This document shows positions 9,047 to 17,321 of a DNA stretch of 33,807 bases, in pieces. Where the stretch lies: the NCBI GenBank assembly GCA_008015595.1, contig SSFW01000160.1:1-33807 (forward strand), read 5' to 3'. The notes beneath the pieces are model-generated. The model was given only the letters and a program-made list of their open reading frames with translations, did not search any database and was not told the origin of the DNA. Made by a program: the position numbers and the translations under genes. Each line of letters begins with the position of its first letter. Within the stretch, counting starts at the first letter, position 1. The stretch comes from Nitrosomonas sp. Lineage in GTDB: Bacteria; Pseudomonadota; Gammaproteobacteria; Burkholderiales; Nitrosomonadaceae.

Positions 9047-9999
9047 ACATTCTTGTACTCGGGGCAAGAGGTTTTATTGGAAAACACCTATGCTCAGCTT
9101 TAGTTGCTGCGAATCATAGGGTTAGAGGTTTTGATTTGCAGCCAGTCAATGGTAACTGGCCAGATATTCCTGGTGTTGAGTGGACTGCAGGAAATTTGGA
9201 TCATGTGTCAGATGTAATGACTGCCCTCGATAAGATCGATTTAGTATTTCACTTGATTAGCACAACGATTCCTCAAACATCTAATGAAAATCCTTTATTG
9301 GATTTACAGCAGAATGTTGGTGCTACCCTGAAATTACTTGAGCTTGTAATTAAGCAACCGAGAAAACCACGTTTTATTTTCCTCTCATCGGGTGGAACAA
9401 TATATGGAATTCCTCACATAATTCCTATACCAGAGGAACATCCAACCGATCCACTCAGCGCTTATGGTATAGCCAAATTAGCGATCGAAAAGTACCTTGC
9501 ACTCTATGGTTATTTGTATAAGCTCGATTATAGTATTCTGCGACTTGCTAATCCTTATGGTGAATTTCAGTCCCATCTTTCTAGCCAGGGGGTTATAGCT
9601 GCTTTTGTTCATAAAGCATTACATCATAAGCCTGTTGAAATTTGGGGGGATGGGAGCATTGTTCGCGACTATCTTTATATCGGTGATGTCATTTCTGCGA
9701 TGATTACCCTAATTGACTATGATGGACCCGAAAAAATATTCAACATTGGGGGTGGCAAGGGTCATAGTATTCTTGAGCTTTTAAGCGTTATTAAGGAGCT
9801 ATTTCAGCATGATATCGCGTATTATCATCTGGAGAGTCGCGCATGTGATGTTCCTATAAATGTTTTAGATATAAAGCGTGCAGCAAGTATCTTAGGCTGG
9901 AAACCAACTACTCCCTTGCATGCAGGAATAAAACGAGTCATTGATTATCAGCGTTCAGTTGATTATTCCTTAAATGATAATCCTTCAAAAAACAAGTGA
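9043..9999 (+). CDS. NAD-dependent epimerase/dehydratase (extended SDR, GalE-like)
   Basis: A nucleotide-sugar epimerase or dehydratase of 318 residues. The NAD-binding Rossmann motif GARGFIGKHL is at the N-terminus. LSSGGTIYG carries the catalytic Ser/Thr region, and the YGIAK motif supplies Tyr141 and Lys145. The ILRLANPYGE and GSIVRDYLYIGDV segments are typical of UDP-hexose 4-epimerase-like enzymes. It probably prepares a sugar nucleotide for the glycosyltransferases next to it (inference). The ATG overlaps the preceding stop by four bases. The gene ends only 2 bases from the stop of the opposite-strand gene, so no terminator separates the two convergent genes. The substrate is not determined. 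Confidence 0.88.
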   Translation: MNILVLGARGFIGKHLCSALVAANHRVRGFDLQPVNGNWPDIPGVEWTAGNLDHVSDVMTALDKIDLVFHLISTTIPQTSNENPLLDLQQNVGATLKLLELVIKQPRKPRFIFLSSGGTIYGIPHIIPIPEEHPTDPLSAYGIAKLAIEKYLALYGYLYKLDYSILRLANPYGEFQSHLSSQGVIAAFVHKALHHKPVEIWGDGSIVRDYLYIGDVISAMITLIDYDGPEKIFNIGGGKGHSILELLSVIKELFQHDIAYYHLESRACDVPINVLDIKRAASILGWKPTTPLHAGIKRVIDYQRSVDYSLNDNPSKNK

Positions 10000-10001
10000 T
10001 A

Positions 10002-12093
10002 TTATCTGGAAGTTACATCGGCATGCGCATAATGGCTCGTCGTTTGACCGCTAAGTGTTCTGATCTGATAACCTATGCGGTGATTTCCAATTGATATCAA
10101 ACGTTCAAGTGCATGGGCCAGGGTTCCATCCAGTTGCCCCTTTTCCACTCCAAAGTCTGTATCCTCAAAGCTCAATGTTAGCAAAGGAAGCAATGCATCA
10201 ATTCGCGCAGTGAACATGGTTCCTGCTACGAAATGTAGCTTCATAACGGTTTCCATTTCGACACCTAATCGAGCAGATAATTCTATGATTGCTTTTTCAT
10301 TTGCGGCTATATAGTGGTTCATGGGAACAAGATGACCTTCTGGAGCTAAGATACCGACTTCAGGATGATCAACCAAATATTGAATGTTTTTTTCTAGCAT
10401 AGATTTTGTAAGTAATTTAAAAAATAAATCTTTACGCCAGATAGTTCCATCTGTTCTATGCTTTGATTTTTTTGTGTGAACTTTTACGATAAATGAGAAG
10501 TGTTGCTGGTAGATTTCTTTTAAGATTTTAATAAGGGGAAAAATATCGCGTCCTTGATTGTTTACACCTAGAATTTGGTACTCCATCCCGTGAGATATAA
10601 GTCGATTTTCTATGAGTGATACTTGGTAGCTGGGTGTTGTGATAAATAATTTGATTTTATATTTGTCCGTACTACTTAAATTTGCAAGTATTTCATCGAA
10701 AATATCTGGGTAGTAGGCATGAATGACTATAGCTACTTTTGGGCAATTTTCTTGGCTAATGAGGTTGTTTTTTTGCTGACTTAAAATTTCTAATTGCTGA
10801 GCAATCCGGCAACTTTCAAGAAAGCTAAATCCAAATTTTCTGTCGGGTTCGAGGTGAGCCCCTTCTGCCCATTCATTCCAAGCATTAATAAAAATAAACT
10901 GCTCACTCGGTTTAAATTGTTTTTGAGAAAGTGAGATTAAGGTAGCAAGCCATTGATGAAATCTAAGTGGGGAGGAGTCGATATAAGTTGTTCCGCGTCC
11001 AGGTATGCGCGCCTCATTATCCCACCCAGGAAATAATCCTCTAAATTTTTTATACGAGGGCATGATTTGATTTTGTCCAATCGACGCGGCCTCGTTGTAA
11101 TCGTATATATTGCCCTGATATAGCGGGTTAATCATTTTTCCGGAAGCAATAATTTGCTGTGTTATCGGTTTTACCGGATATGTATTGGGTGCATACTCTA
11201 TTGCCGCATCAAAGCCGATTTCATTTGGTTTGGTGTGCTCAAATGCATGAGTGAGTGCTAGAAAGATTTCACCAATCGAATTTTCTCGACACCACTTGCG
11301 CCAACGCATGGCGGTTGCTCTCGCGTCAGGAAGCAGTCCGGGGCTAAAGAATTAATAAAGGCTTGCCCTCGATTCGAATGTAACGAGGATCGCGCATATA
11401 CCTTGCTGAGTCAGCGATGAAAGCAATATCATCTTCGGCAGAATGTTGCTGGGCTAGTAAAATATCTTGCTCTAGGCCATCCCAACGTCGGGTCCAGTTT
11501 TGATTGGCCCAATTGATGCAGAAAGGAAAATCAAGATCTGGGTTGTTTAGAACAGTTTCAAGCGGAGTTTCGAGAACTTTTTTTTTGTTAAACCAGTAAT
11601 GGTGATAACAGAATCCATAAATTCCATACTGCTTGGCTAATGTGATTTGTTGCTGCTGTATTTCTTTTAGGCGTAAATCATAGAAACCCAGTACATCAGG
11701 TAAGTGCGGTTGATAATGCCCGAGAAATTGTGGAACTGCTTTGGTTACATTCGTCCATTCGGTAAAACCTTTTCCCCACCATTCATCATTTTCTTTGATT
11801 GGATGAAATTGTGGAAGGTAAAATGCGATTAATTTAATCTCAGAACGCAGAGACTGTATCTGATTAATTCTAAAAGGAATATAGCTTTCTGATTTAAAGG
11901 CTTGCTGGAATAGCTGAGCAAAATAAGATTTCGTATCAATATTAGGGAGTTGATTGGATAAGGGTTTTTGTAACTGCCGCAACAAGATATATGCTTTTTT
12001 AATTGCGGTTAACAAACCATTGGTTTTGACTTCCCGTATGAATTTTTCTTGTCGATGTTTGCTAGTAATATTTTGAAGCAATAATTTGAGCAT
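10002..12093 (-). pseudogene. Frameshifted WbsX-type glycosyltransferase with RgpF (rhamnan synthesis F) domain
   Basis: One gene is split into two frames. The 5' piece (12093 to 11344, 249 codons) carries the WbsX/GH99-like start: [34 protein letters not shown], then [10 protein letters not shown] and a TAG at 11344-11346. The 3' frame resumes at once (about 11345 down to 10002): SPGLLPDARATAMRWRKWC, LALTHAFEHT, then FIFINAWNEWAEGAHLEPD, followed by an RgpF-like domain (VAIVIHAYYPDIFDEIL, GRDIFPLIK, VKVHTKKSKH, FVAGTMFTARIDALLPLL). The protein runs straight across the break; two missing bases (or one extra base) explain it, for instance loss of TA from a Tyr codon after LLIL. Intact it would be about 695 residues. 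An in-frame ATG at 11309 could yield only the C-terminal part. Sequencing error is the alternative. Confidence 0.85.
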
Positions 12094-12225
12094 TGATTGA
12101 AGCTGTGGTTTTACGAATTCGCTTATAAATAAACGGTTGAGCTATATAATGAAGATTAGATTTATACTACTTGCGGTTGCTTGGATGTAGATCGATTAAA
12201 TATGCAGTATCTTATTAATGAATAA

Positions 12226-13140
12226 ATGAATCTTCCATCGCCGGTATCGCTTGTGATTGTAAATCATAATGCAGGATTGTTACTAACTGATTGCATTCGC
12301 TCAGCTCAAAGTCAAGTTCAGGAAATTATTGTTATCGATAATGCTTCCACTGATAGGAGTTTGGCTGAAATCGAGCAAGGGGTTTCAAACGAAGAAAAAC
12401 AACTACTCACGATTAAACGCTTAGATCGAAATATCGGATTTGCTGCTGCCTGTAATATTGGAATTCAAGAGACCCGATCCCCTTTTGTTTTATTCTTAAA
12501 TCCTGATTGTATGCTTCCAGTCAATGCGATTGATCGTCTCATGCAAGTGCTGCAATCCGATAGCCAAATCGGAATGGTTGGAGGCCGACTCCTTAATGCG
12601 GATGGAAGTGAGCAAGGCGGTGGTCGGCGAGCCATTCCAACACCTTGGCGTGCACTGGTGCGAGCGACCGGTTTATATCGCTTGGAGAGGTTTTGGCCTA
12701 ACCTTTTTTTTGATTTTCATTTGCATAAACAGCCTTTACCCCTAAATCCTATCGATGTAGAGGCTATTTCTGGTGCATTGATGTTAGTGCGCCGTGACGC
12801 AATAGATGAAGTGAGTGTTTGGGATGAAGGTTATTTTCTTCATTGCGAGGATCTCGATTGGTGCATGCGGTTTAGGCACAAAGGATGGCGAATTGTCTTT
12901 GTTCCAGATGTGCAGGTATTGCATCATAAAGGCGCATGTAGCCAAGCTAGGCCGCTCTTCGTTGCTTGGCATAAGCATAAAGGTATGTTGCGGTTTTACC
13001 AGAAATTTTTTCGTGATCAGTACCCTTCCGTGTTAATGTGGCTTGTCTCTACAGGTGTTTGGTTTCGTTTGGGGGCAGTAGTTTTTTTTCATTATCTTTC
13101 CCAGCTAGGGCGTTTTTGCTTGAGACAACGACGTGGTTAA
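12226..13140 (+). CDS. Family 2 glycosyltransferase, WbbL/rhamnosyltransferase-like
   Basis: A GT-A glycosyltransferase of 304 residues resembling WbbL-type rhamnosyltransferases. The sequence gives SLVIVNHNAGLLLTDCIRSA, IIVIDNASTDRSL, the NIGFAAACNIG motif, the metal site FLNPDCMLP near residues 90-98, and later FLHCEDLDWCMRFRHKGW, the ED acceptor motif. A hydrophobic stretch near the C-terminus (about 268-288) may anchor it to the membrane. It is divergent from the broken WbsX/RgpF gene; the 132 bases between them must hold both promoters. Its stop overlaps the start of the next gene by 8 bases. The rhamnosyl specificity is only a family resemblance. Confidence 0.88.
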   Translation: MNLPSPVSLVIVNHNAGLLLTDCIRSAQSQVQEIIVIDNASTDRSLAEIEQGVSNEEKQLLTIKRLDRNIGFAAACNIGIQETRSPFVLFLNPDCMLPVNAIDRLMQVLQSDSQIGMVGGRLLNADGSEQGGGRRAIPTPWRALVRATGLYRLERFWPNLFFDFHLHKQPLPLNPIDVEAISGALMLVRRDAIDEVSVWDEGYFLHCEDLDWCMRFRHKGWRIVFVPDVQVLHHKGACSQARPLFVAWHKHKGMLRFYQKFFRDQYPSVLMWLVSTGVWFRLGAVVFFHYLSQLGRFCLRQRRG

Positions 13141-14026
13141 TCAAAGTATTGGTGTTTTTGGAGCAACGAGTCTGGTTGGAAAGCGCTTATTACCACTACT
13201 AATACAAAATGGTTGGGAAGTGACGGCATTTTCGAGGCAAAAAATTGATTCTGAATTTATCCCGACCACTTCTGCAATTAAATGGTGCTCATTGGAATCA
13301 TTGCGTGAGAATCAGCTTAATTTTAATTTCGATCAGAAGATACCCTATTGGTTTTATTTGGCGCCGATCTGGACTTTGCCTGCTTATTTCGATTTTTTAT
13401 CTAAACAAATGGTAAAAAAAATAATTGTTTTATCTTCTACAAGTATTTTTACCAAAGTGACTTCCTCGGATACAAGCGAAATAAAAATCGCCAAAAAACT
13501 CGAGGAAGGTGAAGCAAATCTACGAAATTGGGCTGAGAGGCACGAGATTAATTGGATCATTTTACGCCCTACCCTTATTTATGGTTATGGCCAAGATCGA
13601 AATGTTTGTGAAATCGCTCGCTTCATTCAACGGTTTCATTTTTTCCCCTTATTAGGAAATGCAAATGGCTTAAGACAACCTATCCATGCAGATGATGTTG
13701 CTGCGGCATGTTATGCTGCATTTCTATCCCAGCAAGTAACTAATCGAGTATATAATATTAGCGGGAATGAATTGATTGCCTATCGGGACATGGTCGAACG
13801 GATATTTGTCGCATTAGATAAATCGCCAATCTTGCTCAAAATCCCGTACTGGTTTTTTCAATTAGCAATAAAGCTGTTAAAACCATTTCCTCGATACAGC
13901 AAATGGTCTATCGCAATGGTTGAGCGAATGGGAAGAGATCTCGTATTTGATCATTCGGAAGCCTCGCGAGATTTTGGTTTTATGCCGCGCGCGTTTAAAT
14001 TAGGTAAAGAAGATATTCCACTTTAG
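13133..14026 (+). CDS. NAD(P)-dependent epimerase/reductase-like protein (atypical SDR)
   Basis: A 297-residue protein with a Rossmann fold. GVFGATSLVGKRLLPLL is the dinucleotide-binding motif, IIVLSSTSIF resembles the SDR Ser region, and WIILRPTLIYGYGQDRN matches the substrate-side strand of extended SDRs. At the place where YxxxK is expected, the sequence reads IKIAKKLEEGE, so the usual catalytic Tyr appears to be absent. It may therefore be an atypical or non-epimerising member. The start is GTG, overlapping the upstream glycosyltransferase gene by 8 bases, which implies coupling. It is the last gene of the polysaccharide block; about 150 non-coding bases separate it from the type I secretion genes. 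Confidence 0.75.
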   Translation: MVNQSIGVFGATSLVGKRLLPLLIQNGWEVTAFSRQKIDSEFIPTTSAIKWCSLESLRENQLNFNFDQKIPYWFYLAPIWTLPAYFDFLSKQMVKKIIVLSSTSIFTKVTSSDTSEIKIAKKLEEGEANLRNWAERHEINWIILRPTLIYGYGQDRNVCEIARFIQRFHFFPLLGNANGLRQPIHADDVAAACYAAFLSQQVTNRVYNISGNELIAYRDMVERIFVALDKSPILLKIPYWFFQLAIKLLKPFPRYSKWSIAMVERMGRDLVFDHSEASRDFGFMPRAFKLGKEDIPL

Positions 14027-14176
14027 CCATCATGCGCATCAAGAATATGTGAGAAATTACACATTCGCATTAAGGTATTTTTTGGTTTAATGGCCAACAT
14101 TCTTGACTTGGCTTGATTGGCACTATTACCAAGAGATTATCTGTAAGACAAATCGCTTATTTTTCTAATTTTTTAA

Positions 14177-15961
14177 ATGAAAGCACAGAAGTTACCTCAT
14201 AGTGAACTTGCAGAAATTTTAATTGGTTTCAAACGGGCTTTTCGCACGGTTGGTGTGTTTAGTGCGGTCATAAATTTACTTTTGTTAATGCCTGCGTTGT
14301 ATATGTTACAGCTTTATGACAGCGTTTTGACTAGCCGTAATGAAATGACCCTCTTAATGCTGACCCTAATTATGTTAGGGGCTTATATCTTCATGGGAAC
14401 GTTAGAGTTTATTCGAAGTTTTGTGCTGATTCGAATCGGGGCCCAATTCGATTTGAAGTTGAATAAGCGTGTCTATGACGCTGCCTTTGAACAAAGTCTG
14501 CGAATTGGCGATAGCAATGCAGGCCAAGCATTACAAGATCTAACCAATTTACGTCAATTTTTAACAGGAAATGCATTGTTTGCTTTTTTTGATGCGCCCT
14601 GGTTTCCCATTTATATATTGGTTATTTTTCTATTTAACGTTTGGCTTGGTGTGTTTGCACTATTTGGAACGGCCGTTCTTATAGTGCTTGCTTATATTAA
14701 TGAAAAAATATCGCACAAACCGCTTGCTGAAGCGAATGCCATGGCTGTAGCTTCTTCAGCACTTGCAACCAATAATCTCCGAAATGCAGAAGTAATCGAA
14801 GCAATGGGGATGCTTCCAAACATCCAGGCGCGCTGGTATAAAATTCATAGCCGATTTCTTAATTTACAAGCAGAAGCAAGCGAGAAGTCAGGCGTCGTTA
14901 CTGCCATTAGTAAGGCAACTTCAGTTGCTTTGCAATCAATGATGCTAGGTTTGGGGGCATTGCTCGTACTCGAGGACAGCATTTCGCCCGGTATGATGAT
15001 TGCGGGCTCTATTTTGCTTGGTAAAGCGATAGGGCCAGTGCAATTATTGATTAGTGTTTGGCGACAATTTGGTAATACCCGCAGTGCCTATGAAAGATTG
15101 ACAAAGTTATTGGAAGAAAACCCAGCGCGTAAGCCAGGTATGGCATTGCCTAAACCGAAAGGGATAATAGCAGTTGAGAATGTAATCGCTGCACCGCCCG
15201 GTTCAAAAGTGGCTGTCATCAAGGGATTGACCTTTTCGATTGCGGCGGGTGAAGTTCTGGGTATTATTGGGCCCAGTGGATCTGGGAAATCTACCCTGGC
15301 ACGGTTACTCGTTGGTGTATGGCCTGCTGCAGCTGGGAAAGTACGGTTAGATGGTGCGGATGTTTATCAATGGAATAAAGATGAGCTAGGGCCTCATATC
15401 GGTTATTTGCCTCAAGATATCGAATTATTTTCTGGGACCGTGAGTGAGAATATTGCTCGCTTTGGTGAGGTCGATGCTGAGCAGGTCATATTGGCGGCAA
15501 AGCGCGCGGGTGTTCACGAAATGATTTTGAATATGCCCAAGGGTTATGATACTCCCTTGGGAGATGGGGGGGGGGGGTTATCAGGCGGTCAAAAGCAGCG
15601 TATTGGATTAGCGCGTTCGATGTATGGCGATCCTTCGCTGATCGTGCTTGATGAACCTAATTCTAATCTCGATGATATTGGTGAGCAGGCGTTATTGGCA
15701 GCAATTGTCGATTTACATAAACGTGGCAAAACGATTATTTTGATTACACATCGTACCAGTATAATTACGGCGACGAGTAAACTATTGTTCCTGCGAGATG
15801 GTGTGATACAGATGTTTGGGCCTAGCAGCCAGGTTCTTGCTGAATTAGCGAAGCAGCAGCAACAAGCACAGCAAGCAATGCAAGCCAAGCGTCAAGCAAT
15901 GGACCAAAATGTGCAATCTATCGCATTAACACCGGGTAACCAACCAGAAGGGAAAGCGTAG
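14177..15961 (+). CDS. Type I secretion ABC exporter (PrtD-like permease/ATPase)
   Basis: The inner-membrane ATPase of a type I secretion system. Residues 1-310 form the six-helix transmembrane domain (hydrophobic blocks at about 28-46, 57-75, 141-172 and 250-266). There is no N-terminal C39 peptidase, so this is the PrtD-type rather than the bacteriocin type. The ATPase domain has Walker A GPSGSGKST at 365-373, the Q-loop at 413, the signature LSGGQ at 468-472, Walker B LIVLDEP at 488-494 and the switch His at 525. Just before the signature, codons 464-467 are four GGG codons, part of a 12-G run (15566-15577) that could slip. The C-terminus is Gln-rich. It is followed after 14 bases by the membrane-fusion gene. 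The substrate is unknown. Confidence 0.92.
   Translation: MKAQKLPHSELAEILIGFKRAFRTVGVFSAVINLLLLMPALYMLQLYDSVLTSRNEMTLLMLTLIMLGAYIFMGTLEFIRSFVLIRIGAQFDLKLNKRVYDAAFEQSLRIGDSNAGQALQDLTNLRQFLTGNALFAFFDAPWFPIYILVIFLFNVWLGVFALFGTAVLIVLAYINEKISHKPLAEANAMAVASSALATNNLRNAEVIEAMGMLPNIQARWYKIHSRFLNLQAEASEKSGVVTAISKATSVALQSMMLGLGALLVLEDSISPGMMIAGSILLGKAIGPVQLLISVWRQFGNTRSAYERLTKLLEENPARKPGMALPKPKGIIAVENVIAAPPGSKVAVIKGLTFSIAAGEVLGIIGPSGSGKSTLARLLVGVWPAAAGKVRLDGADVYQWNKDELGPHIGYLPQDIELFSGTVSENIARFGEVDAEQVILAAKRAGVHEMILNMPKGYDTPLGDGGGGLSGGQKQRIGLARSMYGDPSLIVLDEPNSNLDDIGEQALLAAIVDLHKRGKTIILITHRTSIITATSKLLFLRDGVIQMFGPSSQVLAELAKQQQQAQQAMQAKRQAMDQNVQSIALTPGNQPEGKA
15566..15577. repeat. Homopolymeric tract of 12 G inside the type I exporter gene
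   Basis: Twelve consecutive G bases occupy positions 15566-15577. They encode Gly464-Gly467, in frame, directly before Leu-Ser-Gly-Gly-Gln. Family members usually have GEGGxGLSGGQ here, so some Gly codons are conserved but the pure GGG codon choice is not required. Runs of nine or more G are known phase-variation sites in other bacteria. A gain or loss of one base would shift the frame just before the ABC signature and abolish the ATPase. A basecalling artefact in the run is also possible. Confidence 0.95.
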
Positions 15962-15975
15962 TTTTTAATTTCACT

Positions 15976-17319
15976 ATGAATTCAGTTAATCAAAACAATT
16001 CAATCAATGAAGGCGTAGATCAGGCTACCGAAGTAAAAACAGATGCGTCATCTCATACTCGGCTCGGATGGTGGATTGTTTTAGCTGGGGTGGGCGGTTT
16101 TCTATTGTGGGCAACCCTTGCGCCACTTGATAAAGGCGTGCCACTTTCTGGATCTGTTATGGTTGCAACCAATCGGAAAGCCGTACAGCACCAAACAGGG
16201 GGTATCGTTGATGATATCCTCGTTAAGGAAGGTGATACAGTGAAAGCCGGTCAAGTTTTGGTGAAAATGAATGATATCCAAGTCAAGGCACAGGCTGAAA
16301 TTACAAGAGGTCAACTTATTACTGCTCGGGCTGTCGAAGCCCGTTTGATTGCCGAACGGGATAAAAAATCTGAAATTGATTTTCCGCCGTTTTTATTAAC
16401 TGCGCTTGATGATCCTCGTGCCATGAGTAGTATTTCGCTTCAAAAGCAATTATTTTTTTCTAGGCGCTCTGTGTTAAAGCATGAAATAGAAGCATTAGAT
16501 GAAAGTATTGCTGGAATGAATCTACAGGTTAGAGGTTTGGAAGATGCTCGTAAAAGTAAGGAAGAGCAACGTCACTTTTTGAAGGAACAACTAATTAATA
16601 TGCGTGAGTTGGCGCAAGAAGGTTATGTTCCCCGTAATCGGGTTTTGGAGCTTGAGCGTCTTCATGCGCAATTGAATAGTGATCTTTCAACAGACATCGG
16701 AAACATTGGGAGACTCCGTCGACAGATTTCAGAATTCAATTTAAAGCGCCTACAGCGCCTAGAAGAGTATCAACGGGAAGTTCGTCAGCAATTGACCGAT
16801 GTGCAACGCGAAGCGGAATCATTGAATAGCCGGTTACTTGCACAGGATTTTGAGTTAGCTAATGTGTTAGTAAAAGCTCCTGTTGATGGGGTTGTAGTCG
16901 GTATTAATGTGTTCACTCGTGGGGGTGTTATTGGTCCTGGGTTTCGCATCATGGATATTGTGCCTTCTGAGGATATGCTCGTGATCGAAGGGCAAGTTCC
17001 CGTCCATTTAATCGATAAAGTTCATGCAGGACTTGATGTCGATTTCATTTTTACTGCGTTCAATCAAAACAAAATTCCACGAGTGCCGGGAGTCGTAACC
17101 CATGTATCGGCTGATCGGTTGACCGAAGAGCGTACCGGGATTCCCTATTATAATTTAAAGGCAAAAGTTGTTCCTGAAGGGATGAAGTTGCTGACTGATT
17201 TTCAAATTCGAGCAGGCATGCCAGTTGAGATTTTTGTGAAAACGGGAGAGCGACCGTTAATGAGCTATTTGCTAAAGCCTTTTTTGGACCGACTCCATAA
17301 ATCATTGGTGGAAGATTAA
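15976..17319 (+). CDS. Type I secretion membrane-fusion protein (HlyD/PrtE family)
   Basis: The periplasmic adaptor that links the ABC exporter to the outer-membrane channel. A short polar cytoplasmic N-terminus (1-29) is followed by one membrane segment at about 30-50 (LGWWIVLAGVGGFLLWATLA). Next comes the first lipoyl half-motif, GGIVDDILVKEGDTVKAGQVL near residues 75-95. A long alpha-helical hairpin runs from about 100 to 290, rich in Glu, Arg, Gln and Leu. The second lipoyl half and beta-barrel follow (VLVKAPVDGVVVGINVFTRGG; PVHLIDKVHAGLDVDF), ending in the HlyD-type RAGMPVEIFVKTGERPLMSYLLKP. At 447 residues the length is normal. It sits between the exporter and the TolC-like gene with gaps of 14 and 2 bases, so the three form an operon. 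Confidence 0.93.
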   Translation: MNSVNQNNSINEGVDQATEVKTDASSHTRLGWWIVLAGVGGFLLWATLAPLDKGVPLSGSVMVATNRKAVQHQTGGIVDDILVKEGDTVKAGQVLVKMNDIQVKAQAEITRGQLITARAVEARLIAERDKKSEIDFPPFLLTALDDPRAMSSISLQKQLFFSRRSVLKHEIEALDESIAGMNLQVRGLEDARKSKEEQRHFLKEQLINMRELAQEGYVPRNRVLELERLHAQLNSDLSTDIGNIGRLRRQISEFNLKRLQRLEEYQREVRQQLTDVQREAESLNSRLLAQDFELANVLVKAPVDGVVVGINVFTRGGVIGPGFRIMDIVPSEDMLVIEGQVPVHLIDKVHAGLDVDFIFTAFNQNKIPRVPGVVTHVSADRLTEERTGIPYYNLKAKVVPEGMKLLTDFQIRAGMPVEIFVKTGERPLMSYLLKPFLDRLHKSLVED

Positions 17320-17321
17320 TC

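Noticed and set aside
14027-14176. Promoter or terminator between the SDR gene and the type I operon
   Set aside because: TTGACT and TATTAC are only 15 bases apart, and the nearby dyad ATGTG/CACAT is only five pairs; neither is convincing.
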